Source: Caldifarciminota bacterium
GTDB taxonomy: Bacteria > WOR-3 > Hydrothermia > UBA1063 > CAJXJZ01
Direction of reading: 5' to 3'
DNA: 6,757 nucleotides
Assembly: GCA_027073945.1 (NCBI GenBank)
Contig: JALTEL010000434.1
Location: 1-6,757, forward strand
Shown: one piece after another, positions 1-6,174 of the stretch
Layout: every line of letters starts with the position of its first letter
Position numbering within the stretch: the stretch's first letter is position 1
Notes under the pieces: generated by a model
Seen by the model: the letters and a program-made list of their open reading frames with translations, nothing else
What the model was told of the DNA's origin: nothing
Database searches by the model: none
Position numbers and translations under genes: made by a program

Positions 1-2
1 TT

Positions 3-80
3 GAACAAATAAGTGAAATATGGGAAGATGAGCTTTCAGAATTTTCCGATATTCGCTCTCAATACTTGCTATATGTATGA
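3..80 (+). CDS. C-terminal end of an unidentified protein (partial)
   Basis: Reading frame 3 is open from the left edge to a TGA at 78-80, giving 25 residues that start EQISEIWEDELSEF and end QYLLYV. The TGA shares bases with the ATG of the next gene (ATGA at 77-80), the usual sign of translational coupling, so this is probably the last part of the preceding gene in the same operon. The tail is acidic (several Glu/Asp) and has no recognisable motif; no function is assigned. The other two plus frames are closed by stops within the first 15 bases. Confidence 0.6.
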   Translation, partial: EQISEIWEDELSEFSDIRSQYLLYV

Positions 81-961
81 ACCACTCCCGCTTTTTTATG
101 AATGAAGCCATTATTTTAACAGCAGGACTTGGGACAAGACTGCTCCCTTTTACAAAAATCATACCCAAGCCTCTCTTCCCCGTTTTGGAGAGGCCTTTGC
201 TTTCATATATCATAGAGCACACGAAAAAATACGGATTCAACAAATTTTACATGAATCTTCATCATTTACCCGATTTAATTGAGGCATATACGAAATCCTG
301 CAAATGGAGAAATGAGGTAAAATTTTCATATGAAAAGGAATTGTTGGGCACAGGAGGCGGATTAAAAAGACTGCTTGACTTAACAGACGGCAATACAGTT
401 CTCGTGCATAACGGTGACATATACGAAGAGTTTGATCTGAATAATGCAATGCTCTTTCATTCAAAAAACAATTTTGATATTACATGGTTGCTCAACAAAT
501 CCAGAGGAAACGTGCTGGTTTATAAGAACAAAGTGGTCAAAATAGGTGATGAAAATGGGCTTACTTTCACGGGTGTATCAATCTGGAATAAAAGCATGCT
601 AAAATTTATGTCAAACCGCGCCTTTAATATCATACCCGTACTTTCTGAATTAATCCGCAAAAAAGATATAAGAGTTGGGGCATATGTGGTAAGCAATTTT
701 TTCGGAGACATAGGCACACCTCACGGCATTTTTCGTGTATACAGTTATATGCTGCATAAACAGGGGAAAAACGTCTTTATACACAATGAAGCCTCGGTTT
801 CCAAAACTACACTTAACGGATACGTTTACATAGGCAAAAATGTAAGAATAAAAGACACTATGATAAAAAATGCTATAATTTTAGGGAACACGGTTATAGA
901 AGGGGAAACAATTGAGAATACCATTATCTTTGAAAACATGCGTAAGGAATTTAGCACTTAA
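77..961 (+). CDS. Sugar-1-phosphate nucleotidyltransferase, MurU-like, with C-terminal beta-helix
   Basis: This enzyme likely transfers NMP from an NTP to a sugar 1-phosphate in the cytoplasm. Near the N-terminus it has the pyrophosphorylase signature AIILTAGLGTR (residues 11-21) followed by the substrate-binding KP (31-32). A LGTGGGL loop lies at 90-96, the metal-binding NGDI at 112-115, and GDIGTP, which carries the second conserved Asp, at 210-215. The NGDI form is also seen in MurU (N-acetylmuramate-1-phosphate uridylyltransferase). Residues about 238-286 form a short left-handed beta-helix of hexapeptide-like repeats (VYIGKNVRI, AIILGNTVI), which short MurU proteins lack and mannose-1-phosphate guanylyltransferase-like proteins have. 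The overlapping sugar kinase downstream favours a MurU-like role, but the sugar and the nucleotide cannot be read from sequence. The start at 77 gives ATGA overlap with the preceding gene. An in-frame ATG at 98 would give MNEAIILTAG, closer to the family's usual N-terminus. Neither start has a clear Shine-Dalgarno sequence. Confidence 0.88.
   Translation: MNHSRFFMNEAIILTAGLGTRLLPFTKIIPKPLFPVLERPLLSYIIEHTKKYGFNKFYMNLHHLPDLIEAYTKSCKWRNEVKFSYEKELLGTGGGLKRLLDLTDGNTVLVHNGDIYEEFDLNNAMLFHSKNNFDITWLLNKSRGNVLVYKNKVVKIGDENGLTFTGVSIWNKSMLKFMSNRAFNIIPVLSELIRKKDIRVGAYVVSNFFGDIGTPHGIFRVYSYMLHKQGKNVFIHNEASVSKTTLNGYVYIGKNVRIKDTMIKNAIILGNTVIEGETIENTIIFENMRKEFST
901..905 (+). promoter_or_regulatory. Ribosome binding site that decides a TTG start
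   Basis: AGGGG lies six bases before the TTG at 912, inside the coding sequence of the upstream nucleotidyltransferase. It is the only purine-rich SD-like element near the 5' end of the kinase reading frame and supports initiation at TTG 912, hence a 50-base gene overlap. Confidence 0.6.
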
Positions 962-1826
962 TCCAATCCAGAGATTAAGCGGGGGCTCTGACAGGATATT
1001 CATAAGGACTGAAAAAAACGGAGAGACTTTCGTTCTAATGTATGATAACAGTCCATTTTTTGATAGGTATATTAAAATTCAAAAATTATTGAAATACAAC
1101 TATATAAATGCTCCTGACATATTTTCCATAGACAGGGCAAACCACTGCATACTTATGGAAGACATAGGAAATATGAGCCTGTTTAAGTACGCAAGAAAGC
1201 TAAACTTAAAAGAGAAAGAGAACACATACGTAAAAGTGATTGACTTTCTCATTAACATGCAAAGGAAATTGGAGCATTCAAGCGGCAATATATTCGGAAT
1301 TAAAGAAATGAATTATGAGCTGAGTTATTTTGAACAAAGTTTTTTGTTGGATTACAAGGGGATTGTAAATCCCGAATGTATGGACAAACTGCGCAAAATT
1401 CCACTCATTATAAGTAGAAATTGTCCATACACATTTATGCACAGGGATTTTCAATCACAGAACATATATATTAAAAAGGGGCAAATACGTATAATAGACT
1501 TTCAGACAGCTAAAAAAGGGCCTGTATTCTATGATGCAGCATCCCTCATCAGAGACCCGTATGTAAATCTTCCGAAGGCCATGCGTCAGCATCTGGAAGA
1601 GTATTACTTTGAAAACACGCATAATAAAAACAAAAGATTGTATCTACTGTGCGCCCTGCAGAGAAACCTCCAGGTACTTGCCGCATTTGCTTTTCTATCA
1701 AAACAAAAGGGCAAGAAAAGATTTGAGAGATTTATAAAACCCGGGATTTTACTGCTAAAAGAACTCGTAGAACAAATAGATGAAGCCAGATGCTTACTTG
1801 ACGTAAATATATGGAAAGGCGAGTAG
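912..1826 (+). CDS. AmgK-like sugar kinase (aminoglycoside phosphotransferase fold)
   Basis: This is a predicted cytoplasmic small-molecule kinase of the APH/choline-kinase fold. The N-terminal lobe has RLSGGSDRIFIR (residues 21-32), like the GGSSDR nucleotide loop of AmgK-type kinases, and the MEDIGN hinge (82-87). The catalytic loop is HRDFQSQN (177-184). The metal-binding segment IDFQTAKKGP (195-204) runs into DAASLIRDPY (208-217); the DFQ-GP-YD-SLIRD series is typical of AmgK (anomeric MurNAc/GlcNAc kinase) relatives rather than of antibiotic-resistance enzymes. At 304 residues the length is normal. The chosen TTG start at 912 has AGGGG at 901-905 with a 6-base spacer, which makes it better supported than the TTG at 930. 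It overlaps the nucleotidyltransferase gene by 50 bases in another frame. Kinase and nucleotidyltransferase together would turn a recycled amino sugar into an NDP-sugar. The substrate is inferred, not shown. Confidence 0.87.
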   Translation: MRIPLSLKTCVRNLALNPIQRLSGGSDRIFIRTEKNGETFVLMYDNSPFFDRYIKIQKLLKYNYINAPDIFSIDRANHCILMEDIGNMSLFKYARKLNLKEKENTYVKVIDFLINMQRKLEHSSGNIFGIKEMNYELSYFEQSFLLDYKGIVNPECMDKLRKIPLIISRNCPYTFMHRDFQSQNIYIKKGQIRIIDFQTAKKGPVFYDAASLIRDPYVNLPKAMRQHLEEYYFENTHNKNKRLYLLCALQRNLQVLAAFAFLSKQKGKKRFERFIKPGILLLKELVEQIDEARCLLDVNIWKGE

Positions 1827-1845
1827 CAGCATAGTGCTACTCGCC
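1818..1845. terminator. Hairpin between convergent genes, probable bidirectional terminator
   Basis: GGCGAGTAGCA (1818-1828) pairs perfectly with TGCTACTCGCC (1835-1845) around the six-base loop GCATAG. The stem is 11 bp and GC-rich compared with its surroundings. On the plus strand it is followed by a T-rich but broken tract (GTGTAATTTATTATT); on the minus strand by TTTCCATATATTT. The kinase stop codon TAG (1824-1826) lies inside the left arm, and the minus-strand propeller gene ends at 1859, so a single hairpin can serve both transcripts. The weak T-tracts leave some doubt about efficiency. Confidence 0.75.
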
Positions 1846-1858
1846 GTGTAATTTATTA

Positions 1859-3985
1859 TTACCTATTCAATATCAAAATCTTTCTGGTCCACCTTTCTCC
1901 CTGGCTGGCAAGCACAAGGTTATAAACCCCTGCGTTCAGATGTCCCAGATTAATGCTGTGGCTTGCAGCCTGTTTAAGGTACACCTTTTCAAATACCTTC
2001 CTCCCTGCAGCATCGTAGAGGCTAATATCCAGTGGTAGGGGCGCGGTGATATTGCTTATTACTATTCCATCTTTTACAATGTTTGATTTAAGTATAAAAG
2101 GAACCATGCTGTTGTGTCTGTCGTCACTACAAGCATTTTTAACAAGACTGGAGTTTACGATATATACACCCTCAGGTACAATAGACATAACAAATGTCTT
2201 TATATTTAAAGGCACCATATCTTCAACGACTTCACCTGTTCCTATATGAGCAGAAAGTGTACTGGATGTCTGTGAGTAATTGTAAATAAAAGCGCCTGAA
2301 TCCTGACATGCCGCATAGAGATAACCATCCAATACTTTCATAGAAACAGCACTTTTAGGAAGATTGAAACTGTATGAATAACTGGGATTTTGCAGATCAC
2401 TTATGTCAAAAACATCACATTGCCCTGTTGCTTTGCTGAGAAAAAGTAGTGTGTCATCAGTGGCTGCAGATGTGGAAGCTTCAAGCTCTGACTTAAGAGA
2501 GGGAGAAGCAGGGGTGCTTATATCATAAATGTATGTGCCCTGATGCATGTCGGAAACAATAAGAATAGCACCATTGACATATACAAAAGAAGTGGCATGC
2601 CCCGTATTTATATTCCACAATATTTCCGGATTGGATGGATTGGAAAAATCAATACCAGTCAAGCCATAGTAGGAATTTGCAATGTAAATTACACTACCTG
2701 AAAATGCTATATCAAGGGCATTTCCATTTATATTTGTATAGCTTATAAAGGTAGGATTGGATGGGTCGGATACATTATACAGTGCAATACCACCGTATAA
2801 TTCTGCCGATATAAGAAGCGTATCATCAAAAAGGACTTTATATGGATACATATTTGAGGATATATTGGACAAATACACAGGCCTGCTTGAATCTGAAATG
2901 TCAACGAGCCTAATTCCCGTATTACCCGTAGCTACTGATAAAATGTGCCCAGTTACATCAACGCCGTGAGAAGATTCTATATTTTTTGTCTGACCCAATT
3001 TTGTGATTGAAGTATCCGAATAACTCAATTCCACCACACCGTCACCATCCAGACCTGCATATAATTTTGAACTGTCAGCATATATTTCATAAGCCATGCC
3101 ACTTAGTTTAATCTGCGTATCAAAATCCATTGAATTTTGAACAATTTTGTACATTTCTAAAGTCCCATCACTATAAAGGATAAAAAGCTTGTTGTTATAA
3201 GCTGCAATATCGGCTATACTGCCTGTGTCTGTGGCAATAGAAAGTGCTTGTGTATTTGAATTTACACTGACAAAAGAGTACTTATGCCAGTTTATTACTC
3301 TGGATTTTGTATAAGCCCTCAAGCTGTCAGACCTTACAATATTATCAACCGGGAATCTTGTATGTATACTGTAAACAAGCGAAGGAGATGTATATACCGA
3401 TATATCATAAACGTAAACTCCACTATCAGTCCCCACAAATAATGTATCATTGTAAAATGCCAGAGCATTGGCTGCACCAAAATTCCCCTGTATATGCGCT
3501 GCCTGGGAAAGCGTGTTATCGGATACCTGTAAAACATACACCCCGCTGTCAGAACTCACAGCAAATAAAAAGGTCTTCGCAGTATTCATTTCAACTTTTA
3601 CAATATTTGCCTTGACAGAGTAAAGATAAACGGAATCTGAAAGCGAAGGGGTTTTGAGGGATATGATTTCTACCCCGTCCGATAGTGCTGCTCCGTATAT
3701 GTAATTCTTCCCGAGAGCTATATCGTTCAGATATGAAAGAGGATATGATGTAAAAAGCGTAGTGGGAGAAGATGGGTCGGTTACATCAATAGCAATAGCT
3801 GATGCACCAGAGGCTATGTATACTGTATCTCCAGATGCCACTAAACCATTCGGTGCTTTGAAGAATACTCTGGACACGACATCCAGATTAGAGGATTGGG
3901 AGACTGCATATAGTTTTGGCACAGATAGCACAGCTCCCAGTATACATGCTGCGACTATCTGTTGGATATAGATTCTGCCACTCAT
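1859..3985 (-). CDS. Secreted LVIVD-repeat beta-propeller protein with T9SS-like C-terminal sorting domain
   Basis: This is a predicted extracellular or surface protein of 708 residues. Residues 1-27 form a signal peptide (Arg at 4, hydrophobic core about 9-23, KLYA before the cleavage point). The body carries LVIVD-type repeats of the form [V/Y/I]DxSDPSxPxxL at about 65, 193, 361, 403, 445, 487 and 526; those at 361, 403, 445 and 487 are exactly 42 residues apart. Between them are alternating short beta-strands (DTLLFLS, GVYVYDIS), consistent with a beta-propeller. Residues about 648-708 (LPLDISLYDAAGRKVFEKVY, then INLGHLNAGVYNLVL, ending RKILILNR) match the pattern of type IX secretion type A sorting / FlgD-like tails. 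The ATG has a strong SD, AGGAGGT, on the minus strand at about 3991-3997 with a 5-base spacer. The gene is alone on its strand between a convergent and a divergent operon. No catalytic motif is visible; binding or adhesion is only a guess. Confidence 0.88.
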   Translation of the reverse strand: MSGRIYIQQIVAACILGAVLSVPKLYAVSQSSNLDVVSRVFFKAPNGLVASGDTVYIASGASAIAIDVTDPSSPTTLFTSYPLSYLNDIALGKNYIYGAALSDGVEIISLKTPSLSDSVYLYSVKANIVKVEMNTAKTFLFAVSSDSGVYVLQVSDNTLSQAAHIQGNFGAANALAFYNDTLFVGTDSGVYVYDISVYTSPSLVYSIHTRFPVDNIVRSDSLRAYTKSRVINWHKYSFVSVNSNTQALSIATDTGSIADIAAYNNKLFILYSDGTLEMYKIVQNSMDFDTQIKLSGMAYEIYADSSKLYAGLDGDGVVELSYSDTSITKLGQTKNIESSHGVDVTGHILSVATGNTGIRLVDISDSSRPVYLSNISSNMYPYKVLFDDTLLISAELYGGIALYNVSDPSNPTFISYTNINGNALDIAFSGSVIYIANSYYGLTGIDFSNPSNPEILWNINTGHATSFVYVNGAILIVSDMHQGTYIYDISTPASPSLKSELEASTSAATDDTLLFLSKATGQCDVFDISDLQNPSYSYSFNLPKSAVSMKVLDGYLYAACQDSGAFIYNYSQTSSTLSAHIGTGEVVEDMVPLNIKTFVMSIVPEGVYIVNSSLVKNACSDDRHNSMVPFILKSNIVKDGIVISNITAPLPLDISLYDAAGRKVFEKVYLKQAASHSINLGHLNAGVYNLVLASQGERWTRKILILNR

Positions 3986-4071
3986 TTTGTACCTCCTGTT
4001 TTTTCATTCTCATATGTCGCAATTTCCATACCATGTTAAAAATTGCATTATTTAATAGTTTTAAAATATAT

Positions 4072-4100
4072 ATAATAGGATTTTGTAACAAAATATTCAA
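4072..4100 (-). promoter_or_regulatory. Predicted sigma-70-like promoter of the propeller gene
   Basis: Reading the minus strand, TTGAAT (4100 to 4095) is followed by a 17-base spacer and TATTAT (4077 to 4072). Both boxes match the consensus at four or more of six positions and the spacing is ideal. Transcription would start near 4065, giving a leader of about 80 bases before the ATG at 3985. The spacer is almost filled by the palindrome described separately. Confidence 0.6.
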
Positions 4101-4116
4101 TGTGCATGTTACAAAA
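4081..4116. promoter_or_regulatory. Inverted repeat, candidate operator
   Basis: TTTTGTAACA (4081-4090) and TGTTACAAAA (4107-4116) are perfect inverted copies separated by 16 bases. The left copy extends into a palindrome of its own, TTTTGT-A-ACAAAA (4081-4093), lying wholly between the predicted -10 and -35 boxes of the propeller promoter; the right copy lies just upstream of the -35 box. This arrangement fits a dimeric regulator binding two sites. No T-tract follows the repeat on the minus strand and the arms are AT-rich, so it is a poor terminator. The regulator is unknown. Confidence 0.5.
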
Positions 4117-4156
4117 AAACGCGATTAAACTTTATATGACAGTTGATATACAGGAG

Positions 4157-4224
4157 AAACTGGCATGTCGCAGCTCAAAACTGGTTATCAGGACTCATGT
4201 TCAAGTTTAACAATGCCAAACTGG
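4157..4224 (+). repeat. Three direct copies of AAACTGG
   Basis: AAACTGG occurs at 4157-4163, 4178-4184 and 4218-4224, with start-to-start distances of 21 and 40 bases, about two and four helical turns. They end eight bases before the predicted -35 box of the PspC operon, a position where an activator could bind. Seven-base repeats in a short AT-rich region can also occur by chance. Confidence 0.3.
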
Positions 4225-4236
4225 CTGACTATTTGA
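4165..4236 (+). CDS. Possible 23-residue small ORF (weak)
   Basis: An ATG at 4165 preceded by AGGAG (4152-4156, 8-base spacer) opens a 23-codon frame starting MSQLKTGYQDS and ending WLTI, closed by TGA at 4234-4236. The stop overlaps the predicted -35 box of the PspC promoter. No clear promoter precedes it (only GTTACA at 4108-4113 as a poor -35) and the peptide has no recognisable feature. The SD is the only support; it may well be chance. Confidence 0.15.
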   Translation: MSQLKTGYQDSCSSLTMPNWLTI

Positions 4237-4261
4237 CTATAGGTTGCTCATGAATTAAAAT
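4233..4261 (+). promoter_or_regulatory. Predicted sigma-70-like promoter of the PspC operon
   Basis: TTGACT (4233-4238), a 17-base spacer, and TAAAAT (4256-4261) each match the sigma-70 consensus at five of six positions. Transcription would start near 4268, about 40 bases before the PspC ATG, a normal leader length. The -35 box lies in a short direct repeat, TGACTAT, at 4226-4232 and 4234-4240. Confidence 0.65.
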
Positions 4262-4306
4262 AAATACAGTCACAAAGATATAGTAACTTATTGAAAGGAG
4301 TTTAAA

Positions 4307-4663
4307 ATGACTGAAAAACTGAGAAGATCAAGGAGTGATAAATTAATCGGCGGTGTTTGCGGGGGTATAGGTGAATACTTCAATGTTGACCCTATCATCG
4401 TACGCCTTGTTTTTATATTTTTTATGTTTCTGTCCGTAACCGCAACTTCAATTATCTATGTTGTACTGTGGATAGCCCTGCCTGAATCCGATAACTTGCC
4501 ACAGAAAGCCCCCGGGAGAAATGTTGCACTTGGTATTATTCTCATAATCCTTGGAGGACTCCTTCTTTTCAATCAATTTTACAATTTACTGAGCTTTGCC
4601 AAACTGTGGCCCCTTGTGCTCATTCTTCTCGGCGTTTACCTTATTGCAAAAAAGGAGGTATGA
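4307..4663 (+). CDS. PspC-domain membrane protein with LiaF-like transmembrane tail
   Basis: This 118-residue inner-membrane protein has two parts. Residues 4-60 form a PspC domain: a basic N-terminus (KLRRSRSDKLIGGVCGGIGEYF, cut here as KLRRSRS then LIGGVCGGIGEYF), NVDPIIVRLVF, and a transmembrane helix ending WIALPE. Residues about 71-116 form a second hydrophobic region of two helices (ALGIILIILGGLLLF and LWPLVLILLGVYLI), typical of the LiaI/LiaF-like region often found behind PspC. PspC proteins are known sensors or regulators of envelope stress. The ATG at 4307 has AAAGGAG at 4294-4300 with a 6-base spacer. It is the first gene of the operon and overlaps or abuts the next gene through GTATGATGA. 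No PspA, kinase or response regulator is seen here. Confidence 0.92.
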   Translation: MTEKLRRSRSDKLIGGVCGGIGEYFNVDPIIVRLVFIFFMFLSVTATSIIYVVLWIALPESDNLPQKAPGRNVALGIILIILGGLLLFNQFYNLLSFAKLWPLVLILLGVYLIAKKEV

Positions 4664-4956
4664 TGAGTTCAACAAAAATAGTTGTAGGTGTTGTCATTAT
4701 TATATTGGGAATACTTATGCTATGTGCCAATTTTTCTCTGATAACATGGCAATTTGTCGCAGACCTCTGGAAATTATGGCCTCTTGTTGTAATTATTGCC
4801 GGCATAGAAATGGTCTTCAAAGGCAATTCCACAACAAAATCGATTGTATACCTGCTTCTTATCCTCGTTAGCTTTTTTATATTCTATTTTGCAGAAAGGC
4901 ATAATGGAACGGTCAACTATTCTTGTAATTATACACAGGGAGAATCACTGGCATGA
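4663..4956 (+). CDS. Small LiaI/LiaF-like membrane protein
   Basis: This 97-residue protein is nearly all membrane-embedded: helices at about 5-20 (VVGVVIIILGILMLCANF), 33-48 (LWPLVVIIAGIEMVF) and 56-74 (SIVYLLLILVSFFIFYFA), then a short polar tail. The 'IIILGILML...LWPLVVIIAGIE' pattern repeats the C-terminal half of the PspC protein upstream, so the two probably share an origin and may interact. The SD AGGAGG (4653-4658) lies within the last codons of the PspC gene. The ATG at 4663 has a 4-base spacer and the in-frame ATG at 4660 only one base, so 4663 was chosen; 4660 would overlap the upstream stop as ATGA. The longer frame opening at 4606 has no SD and is not used. Confidence 0.85.
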   Translation: MSSTKIVVGVVIIILGILMLCANFSLITWQFVADLWKLWPLVVIIAGIEMVFKGNSTTKSIVYLLLILVSFFIFYFAERHNGTVNYSCNYTQGESLA

Positions 4957-5639
4957 TAACAATTCTTGTATTTATGCTTTTTTCCATGGTCAACACGGAT
5001 ACTTTTCGCATTTCAAAAGACAGTGTACAAAACATTGTCATATCCAATTACACGGGAGATATCCATTTATTGAATAGCAGAGCAAACGACATCACAGTAA
5101 TTACAGAAACACATACAAATGCCCCAAAAACACCTATAAAAATAGCAAAAAGGAAAGTGAATGATACGATTTTCTTAAATGTTGAAATAGAAAAAGGTTG
5201 CAAAAATTGCTATGTTGATTTCAAAGTACTCGCTCCATCTTTGAATCTCCTTAGAGCCCACAGCATCAGCGGGGATATACAGGGAAAATACAGTACAAAC
5301 AAAATTTCACTGAATACAGTATCCGGAGACATAATGGGCAATTATAATTCAGATACACTTGATGCAAAAACTGTGAGCGGGTATGTACATGCTCAAGTCA
5401 ATGCCCCTCTTATTATTCTTTCAACAGTAAGCGGAGATATTGTGCTTTCTATCACAAACATAAGTACCGGGAGAATACACAGCGTAAGCGGGGATATACA
5501 CATAAAGGCAAATAATGAACAGAAAGTAAACGCTCATACGGGACAGGGAAAACTCGTAATTAACGGGCAGGGCGAAAAAGGAGAAATTAATATTGAATCT
5601 TTAAATGGAAATATAAAAATAGAGAGGTTAAGGGAATGA
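4953..5639 (+). CDS. Exported DUF4097 (Toastrack, LiaG-like) beta-repeat protein
   Basis: This 228-residue protein starts with a short hydrophobic segment (ITILVFMLFSMV, residues 2-13) that probably acts as signal peptide or anchor, though it lacks a basic n-region. The rest is a beta-strand ladder with an SGDI-type turn at residues 106, 124, 142, 160 and 179, a period of 18 residues (last step 19); the third copy is SGYV. This is the hallmark of DUF4097 / 'Toastrack' domains such as Bacillus LiaG, found with PspC and LiaF-type proteins in envelope-stress operons. Residues 82-86 (CKNCY) hold a Cys pair. The ATG overlaps the preceding stop (ATGA at 4953-4956) and has GGGAG ten bases upstream. 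It likely sits outside the membrane as the sensing or binding partner of the two membrane proteins. Confidence 0.87.
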   Translation: MITILVFMLFSMVNTDTFRISKDSVQNIVISNYTGDIHLLNSRANDITVITETHTNAPKTPIKIAKRKVNDTIFLNVEIEKGCKNCYVDFKVLAPSLNLLRAHSISGDIQGKYSTNKISLNTVSGDIMGNYNSDTLDAKTVSGYVHAQVNAPLIILSTVSGDIVLSITNISTGRIHSVSGDIHIKANNEQKVNAHTGQGKLVINGQGEKGEINIESLNGNIKIERLRE

Positions 5640-6172
5640 GCATTATAGGTGGCAATAAGATTCTCTCATTGCTAAAAGAGCAAAAGATGAAAATATCGCC
5701 ATTCAATATTGGTGATATTGAGGGTATCTCAGTTGATATACATATTGGAAGCAGATGCTGGATGCACAACAAATCCATAAAAAAGTTGACAAATAAACAA
5801 TTCTCACTTGAAGACCTCGCAGAGCCGGTGAAACTGACAGACTTAAAATTTGAACCATCCAGTGTGTTACTCTGCGAGACCGAAGAAGAAATAGAATTGC
5901 CAACTGATATGGGAGGATTGATTACGCAAAGGCAGAGCATGTCCATAATCGGCATATCTGTGGAAACAGGTGTGTTACACCCTGGACATAAAGGGAAAAT
6001 TCTGTTAGTGCTTAAAAACAATTCTATATTCACATTGCCCATATCAAAAGGCATAGCCTGCGCTCAGATTATATTTTTCAAGGTGCTCGATGCTACTGCA
6101 AAAGAAGTTGGTAAAATTGACGATAGAACATTTTCGGTCGGGAAAAAATATAAATTTGATATGGAGGAATAA
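5636..6172 (+). CDS. dCTP deaminase/dUTPase-fold protein lacking usual catalytic residues
   Basis: This 178-residue protein has the length and layout of Dcd: N-terminal ILSLLKEQKMKISPF (9-23), SVDIHIG (32-38, family form SxDLRLG), ELPTDMGGLI (87-96), TGVLHPGHKGKILLVLKNN (111-129) and ISKGIACAQIIFFKV (136-150). Aligned by eye to E. coli Dcd (GRSSLARLG, IDPGWSG, IVLEFYN), the Ser after the conserved Arg is Gln100, the second Arg is Ile104, the Asp of IDPG is His115 and the catalytic Glu is Val125. The dUTPase Asp of the GVID motif would also be His115. A deaminase or dUTPase of the usual mechanism is therefore unlikely; nucleotide binding or a structural role is possible. The ATG overlaps the DUF4097 stop (ATGA at 5636-5639), with AGAGAGG eight bases upstream, so it is translated with the envelope genes. 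The fold is fairly certain; the role is not known. Confidence 0.8.
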   Translation: MSIIGGNKILSLLKEQKMKISPFNIGDIEGISVDIHIGSRCWMHNKSIKKLTNKQFSLEDLAEPVKLTDLKFEPSSVLLCETEEEIELPTDMGGLITQRQSMSIIGISVETGVLHPGHKGKILLVLKNNSIFTLPISKGIACAQIIFFKVLDATAKEVGKIDDRTFSVGKKYKFDMEE

Positions 6173-6174
6173 TT

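Larger units (their letters stand above)
3986..4306. other. Divergent intergenic region
   Basis: This 321-base AT-rich stretch separates the minus-strand propeller gene from the plus-strand PspC operon. It holds a promoter and SD for each direction, a 10-bp inverted repeat centred on about 4098, three copies of AAACTGG, and a possible 23-codon reading frame at 4165-4236. No tRNA or recognisable riboswitch is seen in it. Confidence 0.8.

Noticed and set aside
912..1826. Antibiotic-resistance aminoglycoside phosphotransferase
   Set aside because: The motifs after the catalytic loop (IDFQ...GP..YD..SLIRD) and the partner nucleotidyltransferase fit AmgK-like sugar kinases.
3307..3615. Plus-strand 102-residue open frame inside the propeller gene
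   Set aside because: It is antisense to a well-supported secreted protein, has no SD and its translation has no family resemblance.
3943..3946. Possible lipobox V-A-A-C in the propeller signal peptide, with Cys14 as a lipoprotein site
   Set aside because: The hydrophobic core continues past the Cys to about residue 23 and the part before it is too short and polar (Gln-Gln) for a lipoprotein signal; cleavage after KLYA fits better.
4081..4116. Inverted repeat as a rho-independent terminator
   Set aside because: The arms are AT-rich, the loop is 16 bases, no T-tract follows on either strand, and no gene ends nearby; it overlaps a promoter instead.
4606..4662. Longer N-terminus for the small LiaI/F-like protein, starting at 4606
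   Set aside because: The extra residues (MAPCAHSSRR...) are an out-of-frame reading of the PspC coding sequence. There is no SD at 4606, whereas AGGAGG sits directly before the ATGs at 4660/4663.
5587..6054. Minus-strand 155-residue open frame across the DUF4097/Dcd-like junction
   Set aside because: It is antisense to two recognised coding sequences in a continuous operon, with no recognisable motif in its translation.
5636..6172. Antiphage dCTP-depleting deaminase
   Set aside because: Such defence enzymes need an active site; the residues needed here are replaced and no other defence gene is adjacent.
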